From Aquificaceae bacterium (GTDB lineage Bacteria > Aquificota > Aquificia > Aquificales > Aquificaceae): a stretch of 5,988 nt of DNA. Below are positions 1 to 5,704 of the stretch, one piece after another. The position numbers and the translations under genes are program-made. The DNA is taken from the NCBI GenBank assembly GCA_015490215.1, contig WFYH01000159.1, positions 1 through 5,988 on the forward strand, in the 5' to 3' direction. How positions within the stretch are numbered: the first letter of the stretch is position 1; each line of letters begins with the position of its first letter. The notes below the pieces were generated by a model, which had not been told where the DNA came from, did no database searches, and saw only the letters and a program-made list of their open reading frames with translations.

Positions 1-2
1 GG

Positions 3-386
3 ATGACCCAGAACTTTATGGACTTTTTAGAGTATGTAAGGGTTTCCACCGAAGAAGATATGCATATGCTTGAGGAAGTAAAGAATACGATCCTTTCCGT
101 CTTACAAACGGTAGACTTGGCTTCCCAAAAGGCTAAAAACGCCCAGAGGGCACTTTGCATCCTTGCGGACATGGTGGACGAGTTCCAAAGGGTTCTTAAG
201 AAGGAAAAGGATATAAATCAAGCCCTTGAATACGTGTCTTACCTATACGAAGATTTTAGGAAGATACCGAAACTTAAGGAAGAAAGGGAAGTAATAGCCC
301 GGGCGGAAGGAAACAGGATAGATCACGGCGCCGAGGTGGTGGGAGAAAAACTTGAGGATGTAGAAACTGACGTTGAGCTGTTCTAA
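3..386 (+). CDS. Small acidic helical protein of unknown function (possibly 5'-truncated)
   Basis: I do not recognise this 127-residue protein and assign no function. Residues 1-88 contain no proline and show regularly spaced hydrophobic residues among charged ones, so a helical bundle or short coiled coil is likely. Pro89 begins a strongly charged segment, and the last 20 residues are acidic, ending in Asp-Val-Glu-Leu-Phe. There is one Cys (C52), no signal peptide and no membrane segment, so it is probably cytoplasmic. The ATG lies two bases from the window edge, so its ribosome binding site cannot be seen. The true start could lie upstream, or at the internal Met6 (position 18). Codon use matches the downstream genes. 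It is separated from the TonB receptor gene by 135 bp with its own promoter-like sequence, so it probably belongs to an upstream transcription unit. Confidence is for it being a real gene. Confidence 0.75.
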   Translation: MTQNFMDFLEYVRVSTEEDMHMLEEVKNTILSVLQTVDLASQKAKNAQRALCILADMVDEFQRVLKKEKDINQALEYVSYLYEDFRKIPKLKEEREVIARAEGNRIDHGAEVVGEKLEDVETDVELF

Positions 387-436
387 CCGAACCCATTCCT
401 GATCCCTTCTTTTCATTTGCACTTCTAGGTTGATCC

Positions 437-465
437 TTGTGTTAAATTTACGATAAAATTATTAT
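437..465 (+). promoter_or_regulatory. Candidate sigma-70 promoter for the TonB receptor/polyferredoxin unit
   Basis: TTGTGT (437-442) and TATTAT (460-465) are separated by 17 bp and lie in the AT-rich gap upstream of the receptor gene. An alternative pair is TTGATC (430-435) with GATAAA (452-457), spaced 16 bp. The first choice would start transcription near 472 and give a leader of about 50 nt that contains the GTTAAC repeats. AT-richness makes chance matches common, so this is tentative. Confidence 0.4.
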
Positions 466-509
466 AAAATTCACGTTAATTTCAAGTTAACTTTAACAGA
501 CTGTTAACA
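453..509 (+). repeat. 11-bp-phased AT-rich repeats, possible operator or curved DNA
   Basis: ATAAAAT occurs exactly at 453-459 and 464-470, followed by GTTAAT at 475-480 and GTTAAC at 486-491, so four elements start 11 bp apart. A second pair, TTAACA at 493-498 and 504-509, is again 11 bp apart but shifted relative to the first series. The palindromic GTTAAC appears twice (486-491, 503-508). Repeats at one helical turn suggest a tandem regulator site (TTAACA at 11-bp spacing resembles the Gram-positive PhoP box) or intrinsically bent DNA. The regulator is not identifiable from sequence. Confidence 0.4.
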
Positions 510-517
510 AGGAGGTG
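509..517 (+). promoter_or_regulatory. Strong Shine-Dalgarno for the TonB receptor
   Basis: AAGGAGGTG is a near-perfect complement of the 16S rRNA 3' end. Its AGGAGG core (510-515) ends six bases before the ATG at 522. It fixes the start codon and implies strong translation. Confidence 0.85.
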
Positions 518-521
518 GAGC

Positions 522-2627
522 ATGAGCAGGCTTGTGACCCTTGCCCTTCTGAGTTTTCCCGTAATGGCTTTGCCTCAGGAGATTATTCTGGAAAAGCTGC
601 AGGTCACGGCAACAAGGGAAGAAAGAAGGGAGGAAGAGATACCGGCGGGCGTATATACCGTAACAGAAGACGAAATAGAAACGAAGCCCGGAGTAGGAAC
701 CTATGAATTGCTTCAGGGAATCTCCGGAGTTCAAGCCACCACAAGAAACGGCGGATACGACGTGAGGCTAATTATAAGAGGTGGAGGGCTTAAGGCTCCC
801 TATGCGGTCAGGGAGATAAACATCCTCCTTGATGGTGTCCCTATAACCGACCCTGACGGTCTTACACGCCTTGATTTTATAGACACGCAACTATTGGAGC
901 AAATAGACATAGTTAAGGGTCCCAACTCAACCCTATACGGTGCCAACTCTGCCGGCGGGGTTGTAAACTTCATAACGGTAAGTCCCTTTAAGTTCCAAGG
1001 TTTTAAGATAAAAGCCGGCTACGGAAGCTATAACACCTACATGTTTAATGTGCTATACGGGGGGAACATCAAAGGCAAGCTCTTTTACAACTTCAGCACC
1101 TCTTACAAGAAGTCCGATTCGTGGAGGGAATGGAACGAATTTGAAAGTTTCAAAAACACCCTTAAGCTTGGTTATACACCGGATCCCGATTCAACTCTGG
1201 AAATGACCCTTAACTTCAGCCGAGCGGATCTCCAACTCCCCGGATACTTAACAAAGGAAGAGTTTGAAGAAGACCCGACCCAGCAAACATCAAGTCCTTG
1301 GAGAAAATCGGGCAGATACAGCAGCATAGTCTTCTGGAGCGGAAAATACGAAAGGCATATATCCAAAGATCTTAAGCTGAAATCAATTCTCTACCTTCAG
1401 AGGTGGACCCATTATCACCCGGTCACGGCACGGATAGTGACGGGAGGCTCATACGTGGGCGGAACCGATACTCAAATTAGCTACAAACATAGACTTTTCG
1501 GTCGTGAAGCTGAGCTTATTACGGGCATTCAGATAAGATACGATCACTACGACTCAAAAAGATACGCCTACAAATATTGTAAACTGACAAACGGCTACGA
1601 CCTGTGCACCAACTCAAGCCGAACCAACAAAATAGAATACGTCATATCCGACGAAACCGGAGAACTTGCCGATAAGCAGAAAAACCGCAACCTTATGTGG
1701 GGGGTCTTCGCTCAAGAAACTGTAAGACCTACAAAGAGAAGCATAGTTGACCTCGGTATCAGATTTGATCAGGTAGTCTTTGATCTTAAAAAAGACATCT
1801 ATATAGACTTTGCGTGGGGACGCAATTACTATGAAGAAACTAACGAAAATATAAGCAGGAAGAAGACCTTCAATGCGGTAAGTCCGAGGGTAGGTGTAAC
1901 CTACAAATTGCTTCCGGTTTTGAATGCTTATGCTACGATTTCTACCGGCTTCCAAACGCCGCAAGACAACGAAGTCCTTACAAACCCAGATCTGGAGCCG
2001 GCTAAGATAACCAACTACGAAATAGGTCTTAAAGGCTCCGACAAACGCCGTTTCTACTTTAGCACCGCCTTCTTTTACAGTCTTGTAAAAGACGAGATAG
2101 TTTACACGATTCTTGAAAACGGTGAAAGAACTTATATGAACGCCGGCGAAACGGAGAAGAAAGGCTTTGAATTTGATGGCAAGCTCAGAATTTTCGGTCC
2201 GCTTGTGGTAGGAGGTGCTTACTCTTACTTTGATTTCAGATACAAGGATTTTGTTGAATACCTAACAGGTCGCACCGTGGTAGCTTACGACAGAAGTGGG
2301 AATAAGCTACCCTATATACCCCAATACATGTATTCCCTTTATCTCCAATGGTGGTCAAAGGAGGGGTTAAGGTTTAGGGTTGACACAACAACATGGGGAC
2401 CCTACTACGTTGACAACGCCAATACTGAAAAATATAGCGGTTACGAGTTTGTAACCACTCTCACACTCGGTTATGGAAAGGGAGATAAGGCAGCAATTTA
2501 CCTTGATGTCAACAACGTTTTTGACAAAAAGTATGCAGCCACCTACGAGAAGGACATAAGAGGAAACACGAGGATATATCCTGCGCCGCCTAGAACATAC
2601 ACCGTCAGGGTCTCTTACATGTTCTGA
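522..2627 (+). CDS. TonB-dependent outer-membrane receptor
   Basis: This 701-residue protein has the full architecture of a TonB-dependent receptor, which imports scarce ligands (metal chelates, cobalamin and similar) across the outer membrane using energy from TonB-ExbB-ExbD. Residues 1-16 form a short signal peptide with a hydrophobic core. A TonB-box-like segment (EKLQVTA, 24-30) follows. The plug runs to about residue 152 and contains the family hallmarks LLDGVPI, IDIVKGPNSTLYG and NSAGGVVNFIT. The rest alternates short amphipathic, aromatic-rich strands as in a 22-strand beta barrel and ends in SYMF, whose terminal Phe is the usual Bam recognition signal. Length is typical of the family. 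The only two cysteines, C353 and C362, could form a disulfide in a surface loop. The protein is intact, with no frameshift. Substrate is unknown. The downstream polyferredoxin, 10 nt away, hints at a redox-active metal such as iron or copper (inference). I saw no Met/Cys copper motif that would mark it as an OprC/NosA-type receptor. Confidence 0.95.
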   Translation: MSRLVTLALLSFPVMALPQEIILEKLQVTATREERREEEIPAGVYTVTEDEIETKPGVGTYELLQGISGVQATTRNGGYDVRLIIRGGGLKAPYAVREINILLDGVPITDPDGLTRLDFIDTQLLEQIDIVKGPNSTLYGANSAGGVVNFITVSPFKFQGFKIKAGYGSYNTYMFNVLYGGNIKGKLFYNFSTSYKKSDSWREWNEFESFKNTLKLGYTPDPDSTLEMTLNFSRADLQLPGYLTKEEFEEDPTQQTSSPWRKSGRYSSIVFWSGKYERHISKDLKLKSILYLQRWTHYHPVTARIVTGGSYVGGTDTQISYKHRLFGREAELITGIQIRYDHYDSKRYAYKYCKLTNGYDLCTNSSRTNKIEYVISDETGELADKQKNRNLMWGVFAQETVRPTKRSIVDLGIRFDQVVFDLKKDIYIDFAWGRNYYEETNENISRKKTFNAVSPRVGVTYKLLPVLNAYATISTGFQTPQDNEVLTNPDLEPAKITNYEIGLKGSDKRRFYFSTAFFYSLVKDEIVYTILENGERTYMNAGETEKKGFEFDGKLRIFGPLVVGGAYSYFDFRYKDFVEYLTGRTVVAYDRSGNKLPYIPQYMYSLYLQWWSKEGLRFRVDTTTWGPYYVDNANTEKYSGYEFVTTLTLGYGKGDKAAIYLDVNNVFDKKYAATYEKDIRGNTRIYPAPPRTYTVRVSYMF

Positions 2628-2635
2628 AGGAGGGG
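2627..2635 (+). promoter_or_regulatory. Shine-Dalgarno overlapping the receptor stop codon
   Basis: AAGGAGGGG begins on the last base of the receptor TGA stop. Its AGGAGG core (2628-2633) lies 4 nt before the ATG at 2638 and 10 nt before the alternative ATG at 2644. The overlap with the stop supports translational coupling of the two genes but leaves the start choice open between Met1 and Met3. Confidence 0.8.
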
Positions 2636-2637
2636 TA

Positions 2638-4053
2638 ATGGTTATGAAAGTGGAAAGACTGCATCAGGTGTCCGAAAGATCCTCAAAGGATATATTCGGC
2701 ATGCCCATTATCGGTTTCCTTTTTAAAAATCGCTACGCCCTCCTCTCTTATCGCCTTTTGGCTCTTTTTCTTTTCCTATACGCTTTAATTTATGGCTTTC
2801 TGCACCCTTCCAAAGAGGAAAACATTTTCACCCCTGCCGTATTTTGGAGCCTATTTTGGCCCTTTTTTATGATTACCACACTGACCACTCTCGGCAATGT
2901 ATTTTGCATGATATGTCCCTTAGGCTTTCTTGGAAAGAACATTCAAAAGATAGGGCTAAAGCTACGGATACCCAAGCTTCTTAAAAACCCCTACATAGGT
3001 ATCATCTTTTCAAATATCCTCGCCTACTGGTTTGTTCTCTATACCTTTCCGGGACTTCTAAGGATTCCTATAGTAACGGCGCTCTTCTTCTCCGTCTTTC
3101 TTCTCCTGTCTTTACTTTTCTTTTTTCTCTTTAGAGGTATGGCTTTTTGCAAGTATATTTGCCCCATAGGTTCGGTAAACAGCGCTTTTGCAAGGGCTGG
3201 CTTTACATGGCTTTCAACCTACAGAGAGGAATGCAAATTCTGTCGCAAACCTGAATGCGCCCTTTCCTGTCCTTACGAGCTTAATCCTTCAAAGTTTGAC
3301 GAAAGGAACTCAATGGCTAATTGCACCTTATGCATGGAATGCGCCCATGCGTGCCCGGCAGTTAGGTTTGAAATAAGAGGCTGGGGAAGTTCCCTTGTGA
3401 AGAAGATTTCCAAACCCCTCCATTGGGAAGTATGGGTCTATATCCTTATGGTTGCCGTTATAACTTTTGCCATGAGATTTCATCACGGACTTGGAAGAAC
3501 CCAATTTGCCGAATACACGCCGTGGGTTGTAGCGGGTAAGTTCCTCCAAGATAAGCTGAATATCCCTGATTGGATAGACATGACGGGTTTTATGGCTATG
3601 ATTATAGCTCTGTGTCTTGTTCTGCTGATAGTTTTCCTGAGCGTGCGTTTGGCTTCCTCAGCGGGGCAACTTCCTATGAGGAAGGTATTTCTGGAAATAG
3701 GTTATGCTTTTGCTCCCCTTATGATAGTGGGGGCGCTGGCGCACGTCTGGGAGTTTTTCTTCCTGCGCTACTACAGCGACTTTTTAAACGGGTTGTCCCA
3801 AGCTTTCGGGCTCGGTTTTCACATTGAACCTCTTGCTAGGAGGGGAGATCCTTGGCTTCTTGTATTTAACGTATTTCCCCCTATTGCAGCCCTTTGGAGC
3901 ATTTACATACTGAAAAAGAGGGTAGACCTGCTTAATCCCGCCCGAAAGAATTTATTCTTCCTGTTTTCTGCAATGTTACCCGCCGCTTACTTAGCCCTGT
4001 GGGCTTTTTCGTTCACTGCAGGTCTGCTATTCAGGAGCGGTCACGGGCATTAA
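2638..4053 (+). CDS. Inner-membrane polyferredoxin, NapH/NosR/CcoG-like, with extended C-terminal membrane domain
   Basis: This 471-residue integral membrane iron-sulfur protein belongs to the Fer4_5/COG0348 group, which passes electrons between the quinone pool or cytoplasm and periplasmic partners (NapH, NosR) or reduces copper for oxidase assembly (CcoG). Four helices (about 33-55, 65-85, 119-141, 144-166) carry the family's two cysteine motifs near their cytoplasmic ends: C90-x2-C93-P and C171-x3-C175-P. A soluble double [4Fe-4S] ferredoxin segment follows: C199-x2-C202-x4-C207-x3-C211-P and C229-x2-C232-x2-C235-x3-C239-P. All eight cluster ligands are present, so the protein should be redox active. 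Five further helices (about 261-280, 317-336, 352-376, 405-425, 438-463) form a C-terminal domain that NapH lacks. It carries H282, H283 and H369, and the chain ends in a His-Gly-His tail. It is coupled to the TonB receptor (10-nt gap), which suggests metal reduction or electron supply during uptake (inference). The exact subfamily is not resolved, so no symbol is given. Confidence 0.9.
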   Translation: MVMKVERLHQVSERSSKDIFGMPIIGFLFKNRYALLSYRLLALFLFLYALIYGFLHPSKEENIFTPAVFWSLFWPFFMITTLTTLGNVFCMICPLGFLGKNIQKIGLKLRIPKLLKNPYIGIIFSNILAYWFVLYTFPGLLRIPIVTALFFSVFLLLSLLFFFLFRGMAFCKYICPIGSVNSAFARAGFTWLSTYREECKFCRKPECALSCPYELNPSKFDERNSMANCTLCMECAHACPAVRFEIRGWGSSLVKKISKPLHWEVWVYILMVAVITFAMRFHHGLGRTQFAEYTPWVVAGKFLQDKLNIPDWIDMTGFMAMIIALCLVLLIVFLSVRLASSAGQLPMRKVFLEIGYAFAPLMIVGALAHVWEFFFLRYYSDFLNGLSQAFGLGFHIEPLARRGDPWLLVFNVFPPIAALWSIYILKKRVDLLNPARKNLFFLFSAMLPAAYLALWAFSFTAGLLFRSGHGH

Positions 4054-4073
4054 AAAGGCCTAAACTTTAAATT

Positions 4074-4487
4074 ATGTTCTACGAAACCATAGACGATATA
4101 ACCGCAGATGCCGGCATAAGGGTAAGGGCTAAAACCCTTAAAGAGCTGATCTGCAAGGTCCTTCTTGCCACCTTTAACGAGATAACGGATATAGAAAGGG
4201 TGGAACACAAGCAAGAAGAGCTGGTTGAAGTAAATAGCAGGCTTCCCTTCTCCGTGGCGGATCTCATAAACAAAGCTTTAGTTCTTCACGAGAGCAAGGG
4301 TTTTGTAGCCTCCCGCTGTGAGGCTCTAAAGGCGGATGAAGATTTTCTGCAGGTAAAACTCTTCGGTGAAACCTTTGATCCCAACAAGCACACCTCAAAA
4401 CTCCTTATAAAAGCCGCCACCTACCACCGCCTGAGGGTTGAAAAAGAAGGAAGCGATTGGATCTGTGAGGTTGTCTTTGACATATAA
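4074..4487 (+). CDS. Archease, RtcB RNA-ligase activating protein
   Basis: Archease is a small cytoplasmic protein that helps the RNA ligase RtcB turn over by promoting its guanylylation during tRNA splicing or RNA repair. The 137-residue product matches the family in length and in order of motifs: TADAGIR (10-16), the LINKALVLHESKGF region (64-77), GETFDP (98-103) followed by KH, KAATYH (113-118), and a C terminus ending FDI with D136. D12 and the terminal Asp are the acidic positions associated with metal binding in the family. The usual His of the DHTAD signature is replaced by Ile9 (DITAD). The gene starts 20 nt after the polyferredoxin stop, so it may be read through from that unit. No good Shine-Dalgarno precedes the ATG, only an AAGG 14 nt away. 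No rtcB lies in this window. The family call is strong because motifs span the whole length. Confidence 0.93.
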   Translation: MFYETIDDITADAGIRVRAKTLKELICKVLLATFNEITDIERVEHKQEELVEVNSRLPFSVADLINKALVLHESKGFVASRCEALKADEDFLQVKLFGETFDPNKHTSKLLIKAATYHRLRVEKEGSDWICEVVFDI

Positions 4488-4547
4488 AACTCCTTGAACT
4501 TTCTCCTTTTCCTCCATAGTGAAGTTTACTACAAGGGGGCTTTCGGG

Positions 4548-4576
4548 TTGTGGTGTCGGTGTTGTCAGTGTAGATT
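4548..4576 (+). promoter_or_regulatory. Candidate promoter giving a leaderless mRNA for the 67-residue protein
   Basis: TTGTGG (4548-4553) and TAGATT (4571-4576) are separated by exactly 17 bp. The second ends six bases before the ATG at 4583, so transcription would start at or next to the start codon. There is no Shine-Dalgarno, which fits a leaderless message. Each box matches the consensus only partly, so this is tentative. The rest of the 95-bp gap (4488-4582) is pyrimidine-rich and then G/T-rich, with no other recognisable element. Confidence 0.3.
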
Positions 4577-4582
4577 GTTAGT

Positions 4583-4786
4583 ATGGACTGGGGACAGGTG
4601 GTAACGATCATTTTCGGGACTGCGGGGTTTATGGGGATTTTTATGCTTTTGGTGAATAAGAGGATTGATAGTATTGAGAAGAGGATTGACGACCTGAGGG
4701 AGGACATAAAAGAGCTAAAGCAAGAGATGAAAGAGATTCGGGAACTCCTTTATAAGGTGTTGGGAGCGCCTGCTAAGGAGAAGTGA
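4583..4786 (+). CDS. Small membrane-anchored coiled-coil protein
   Basis: This 67-residue protein of unknown role has a clear two-part design. Residues 5-24 are a hydrophobic membrane helix. They are followed at once by N-K-R and a long charged helix, which under the positive-inside rule places the C-terminal part in the cytoplasm. Residues 28-59 are an uninterrupted coiled coil: the a/d positions I28, I31, I35, L38, I42, L45, M49, I52, L56 and V59 are all hydrophobic, and Glu/Lys/Arg/Asp fill the other places. A short GAPAKEK tail ends the protein. An oligomeric membrane-tethered stalk or scaffold is likely (inference). The start is set by an in-frame TAG at 4571-4573, 12 bases before the ATG. 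No ribosome binding site is visible. A start at Met17 would destroy the membrane helix. Similar small proteins occur in many thermophiles without assigned function. It could also be holin-like or XhlA-like in shape, but no phage genes are nearby. Confidence 0.75.
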   Translation: MDWGQVVTIIFGTAGFMGIFMLLVNKRIDSIEKRIDDLREDIKELKQEMKEIRELLYKVLGAPAKEK

Positions 4787-4810
4787 GAACTACTTTTTAT
4801 CAAGCTTTGC

Positions 4811-4843
4811 AATCCAGTGAGGCTAAAGCTCCAAGGGATTTTT
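4811..4843 (+). terminator. Possible weak intrinsic terminator, plus strand
   Basis: AATCC (4811-4815) can pair with GGATT (4836-4840), enclosing an inner GAG (4819-4821)/CTC (4829-4831) stem, and a five-T run (4839-4843) ends the structure. A competing inverted repeat, AGCTTT (4803-4808) with AAAGCT (4825-4830), overlaps it. It lies 25 nt after the stop of the small coiled-coil gene, where a terminator is expected. The stem is short, so the call is weak. Confidence 0.3.
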
Positions 4844-4853
4844 CTTCAAAGTA

Positions 4854-4872
4854 ACCCCCGAGTCTAGGGGGT
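4854..4872 (-). terminator. GC-rich hairpin in the convergent gap, possible terminator for the MEMO unit
   Basis: ACCCCC (4854-4859) and GGGGGT (4867-4872) form a perfect six-pair stem with a seven-base loop. It sits 22 nt beyond the stop codon of the minus-strand MEMO gene. Neither strand has a good T-tract after it, so it may instead act as a transcription pause or an mRNA 3'-end stabiliser. Confidence 0.3.
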
Positions 4873-4893
4873 AGTAGACATGGGTTGAGAAGG

Positions 4894-5694
4894 TCAAGCA
4901 AAGATCATACCTACGTAGGCTACCACTTCGTTGTAGTCGCCGGTAACCTCCCCCGAATGGCTGTAATCTATGAGAATCCCTCTTCTTGCTCCGAGGGCTT
5001 TAGCGGCAGCTATTCCCACGGATGCGGGTATAAAACCGCACATGGTTATGTTGTATTGAAGTCTTTTGTAATACAGCTCGTCGGTAGCAAGCCTCTCCAT
5101 TGCGGATATAAGTATCATGTCCTTTTTTTCAGCCTCACGGGCAGGTATGTAATGGGACATGTCAGAGCTTATAACTATGAGGGCTGGCACGTCCGATAGC
5201 GCTTCCGCCAAGAACCTGCCGAAGTCTTGGGTAGTTTCGTAGTCAAGGTGTCCGAGAACTATCGGGAGTATCCTGAAAGGTTTTTCCGCATATCTGATCA
5301 AAAAGGGAAGCTGGACCTCAAGGGAGTGCTCGTAAAGGTGGGCAGTCTCGTCCGCCCGGGCTTTGGGGTAAGAAAGTACCGCTTCTTTCAACTCTTCGTC
5401 AAGGGGTACCTCTCCGAAGGGAGTTTCCCATGCCATTCCGGGGTAAACGGATATGTCCGGACCGTAGCCCGTGTGGTTGGGACCGAGGAGCAAAACCCTC
5501 TCGGGGATAAGAACCTTCTTGTAAACCGCACAGGCAGTTTTCCCCGAGTATACAAGCCCCGCATGGGGGACGAGGACCGCTTTAGCTTCTATCTTTTCCC
5601 CTTCTTCGGATCCACAGAGAAGATCCAAGAGGCGGGCAAGCTCATCTCTGCTTGCAGGGTAGAAGGTTCCGGCAACCGCAGGTTTTCTCTTCAT
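4894..5694 (-). CDS. amrB: MEMO1-family protein (AmmeMemoRadiSam system protein B)
   Basis: This 266-residue cytoplasmic protein belongs to the MEMO1 family, structurally related to non-haem-iron extradiol dioxygenases. In prokaryotes it is the B component of the AmmeMemoRadiSam set, with an AMMECR1 protein and a radical-SAM enzyme. The biochemical role is not settled. Family motifs run the full length: RKPAVAGTFYP (3-13), VPHAGLVYSG (42-51), LGPNHTGYG (70-78), W-ETPFGEV (89-96), HSLEVQLPFL (123-132), SSDMSHY (176-182), CGFIP (219-223), YSHSGEVTGD (244-253). The predicted metal-site residues, by alignment to human MEMO1, are H44, H74, D178, H181 and C219, all present, so the fold and site look intact. 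Length is typical. The ATG start lies 10 nt after the sigma-factor stop with no strong Shine-Dalgarno, implying co-transcription and perhaps coupling. The AMMECR1 and radical-SAM partners are not in this window. The symbol amrB is a family label, not an experimentally founded name. Confidence 0.95.
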   Translation of the reverse strand: MKRKPAVAGTFYPASRDELARLLDLLCGSEEGEKIEAKAVLVPHAGLVYSGKTACAVYKKVLIPERVLLLGPNHTGYGPDISVYPGMAWETPFGEVPLDEELKEAVLSYPKARADETAHLYEHSLEVQLPFLIRYAEKPFRILPIVLGHLDYETTQDFGRFLAEALSDVPALIVISSDMSHYIPAREAEKKDMILISAMERLATDELYYKRLQYNITMCGFIPASVGIAAAKALGARRGILIDYSHSGEVTGDYNEVVAYVGMIFA

Positions 5695-5704
5695 AAGTAA
5701 AAAT

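Noticed and set aside
452..470. Fur-box-like AT sequence upstream of the TonB receptor
   Set aside because: Aligned by eye to the 19-bp classical Fur consensus it matches at only about 9 positions, no better than expected in such AT-rich DNA. The 11-bp repeat describes the region better.
1614..1964. Minus-strand open frame of 116 codons inside the receptor gene
   Set aside because: The plus strand here encodes canonical beta-barrel sequence. The antisense frame has no domain and no ribosome binding site that I could see.
522..2627. Copper receptor OprC/NosA identity for the TonB receptor
   Set aside because: The neighbouring polyferredoxin made this tempting, but I saw no Met-rich or Cys-x3-Met copper motif. 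The only cysteines are C353 and C362, spaced differently.
4036..4073. Separate promoter for archease
   Set aside because: TAAACT at 4061-4066 could be a -10 box, but no acceptable -35 lies at 16-18 bp. Read-through from the upstream gene is simpler.
4396..4517. Minus-strand frame of about 40 codons starting in the gap after archease
   Set aside because: The purine-rich stretch looks like a Shine-Dalgarno region, but the frame runs into the archease coding sequence and shows no recognisable protein character.
4405..4707. Minus-strand 100-codon frame opposite the small coiled-coil gene
   Set aside because: The plus-strand product has a perfect heptad pattern and a membrane helix, which would be an unlikely accident. 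The minus frame reads as low-complexity Ser/Ile/Leu typical of an antisense shadow.
5227..5700. Plus-strand open frame of 157 codons opposite the MEMO gene
   Set aside because: It lies entirely over a well-conserved minus-strand gene. Its translation has no recognisable domain, and it is an antisense shadow of biased codon use.
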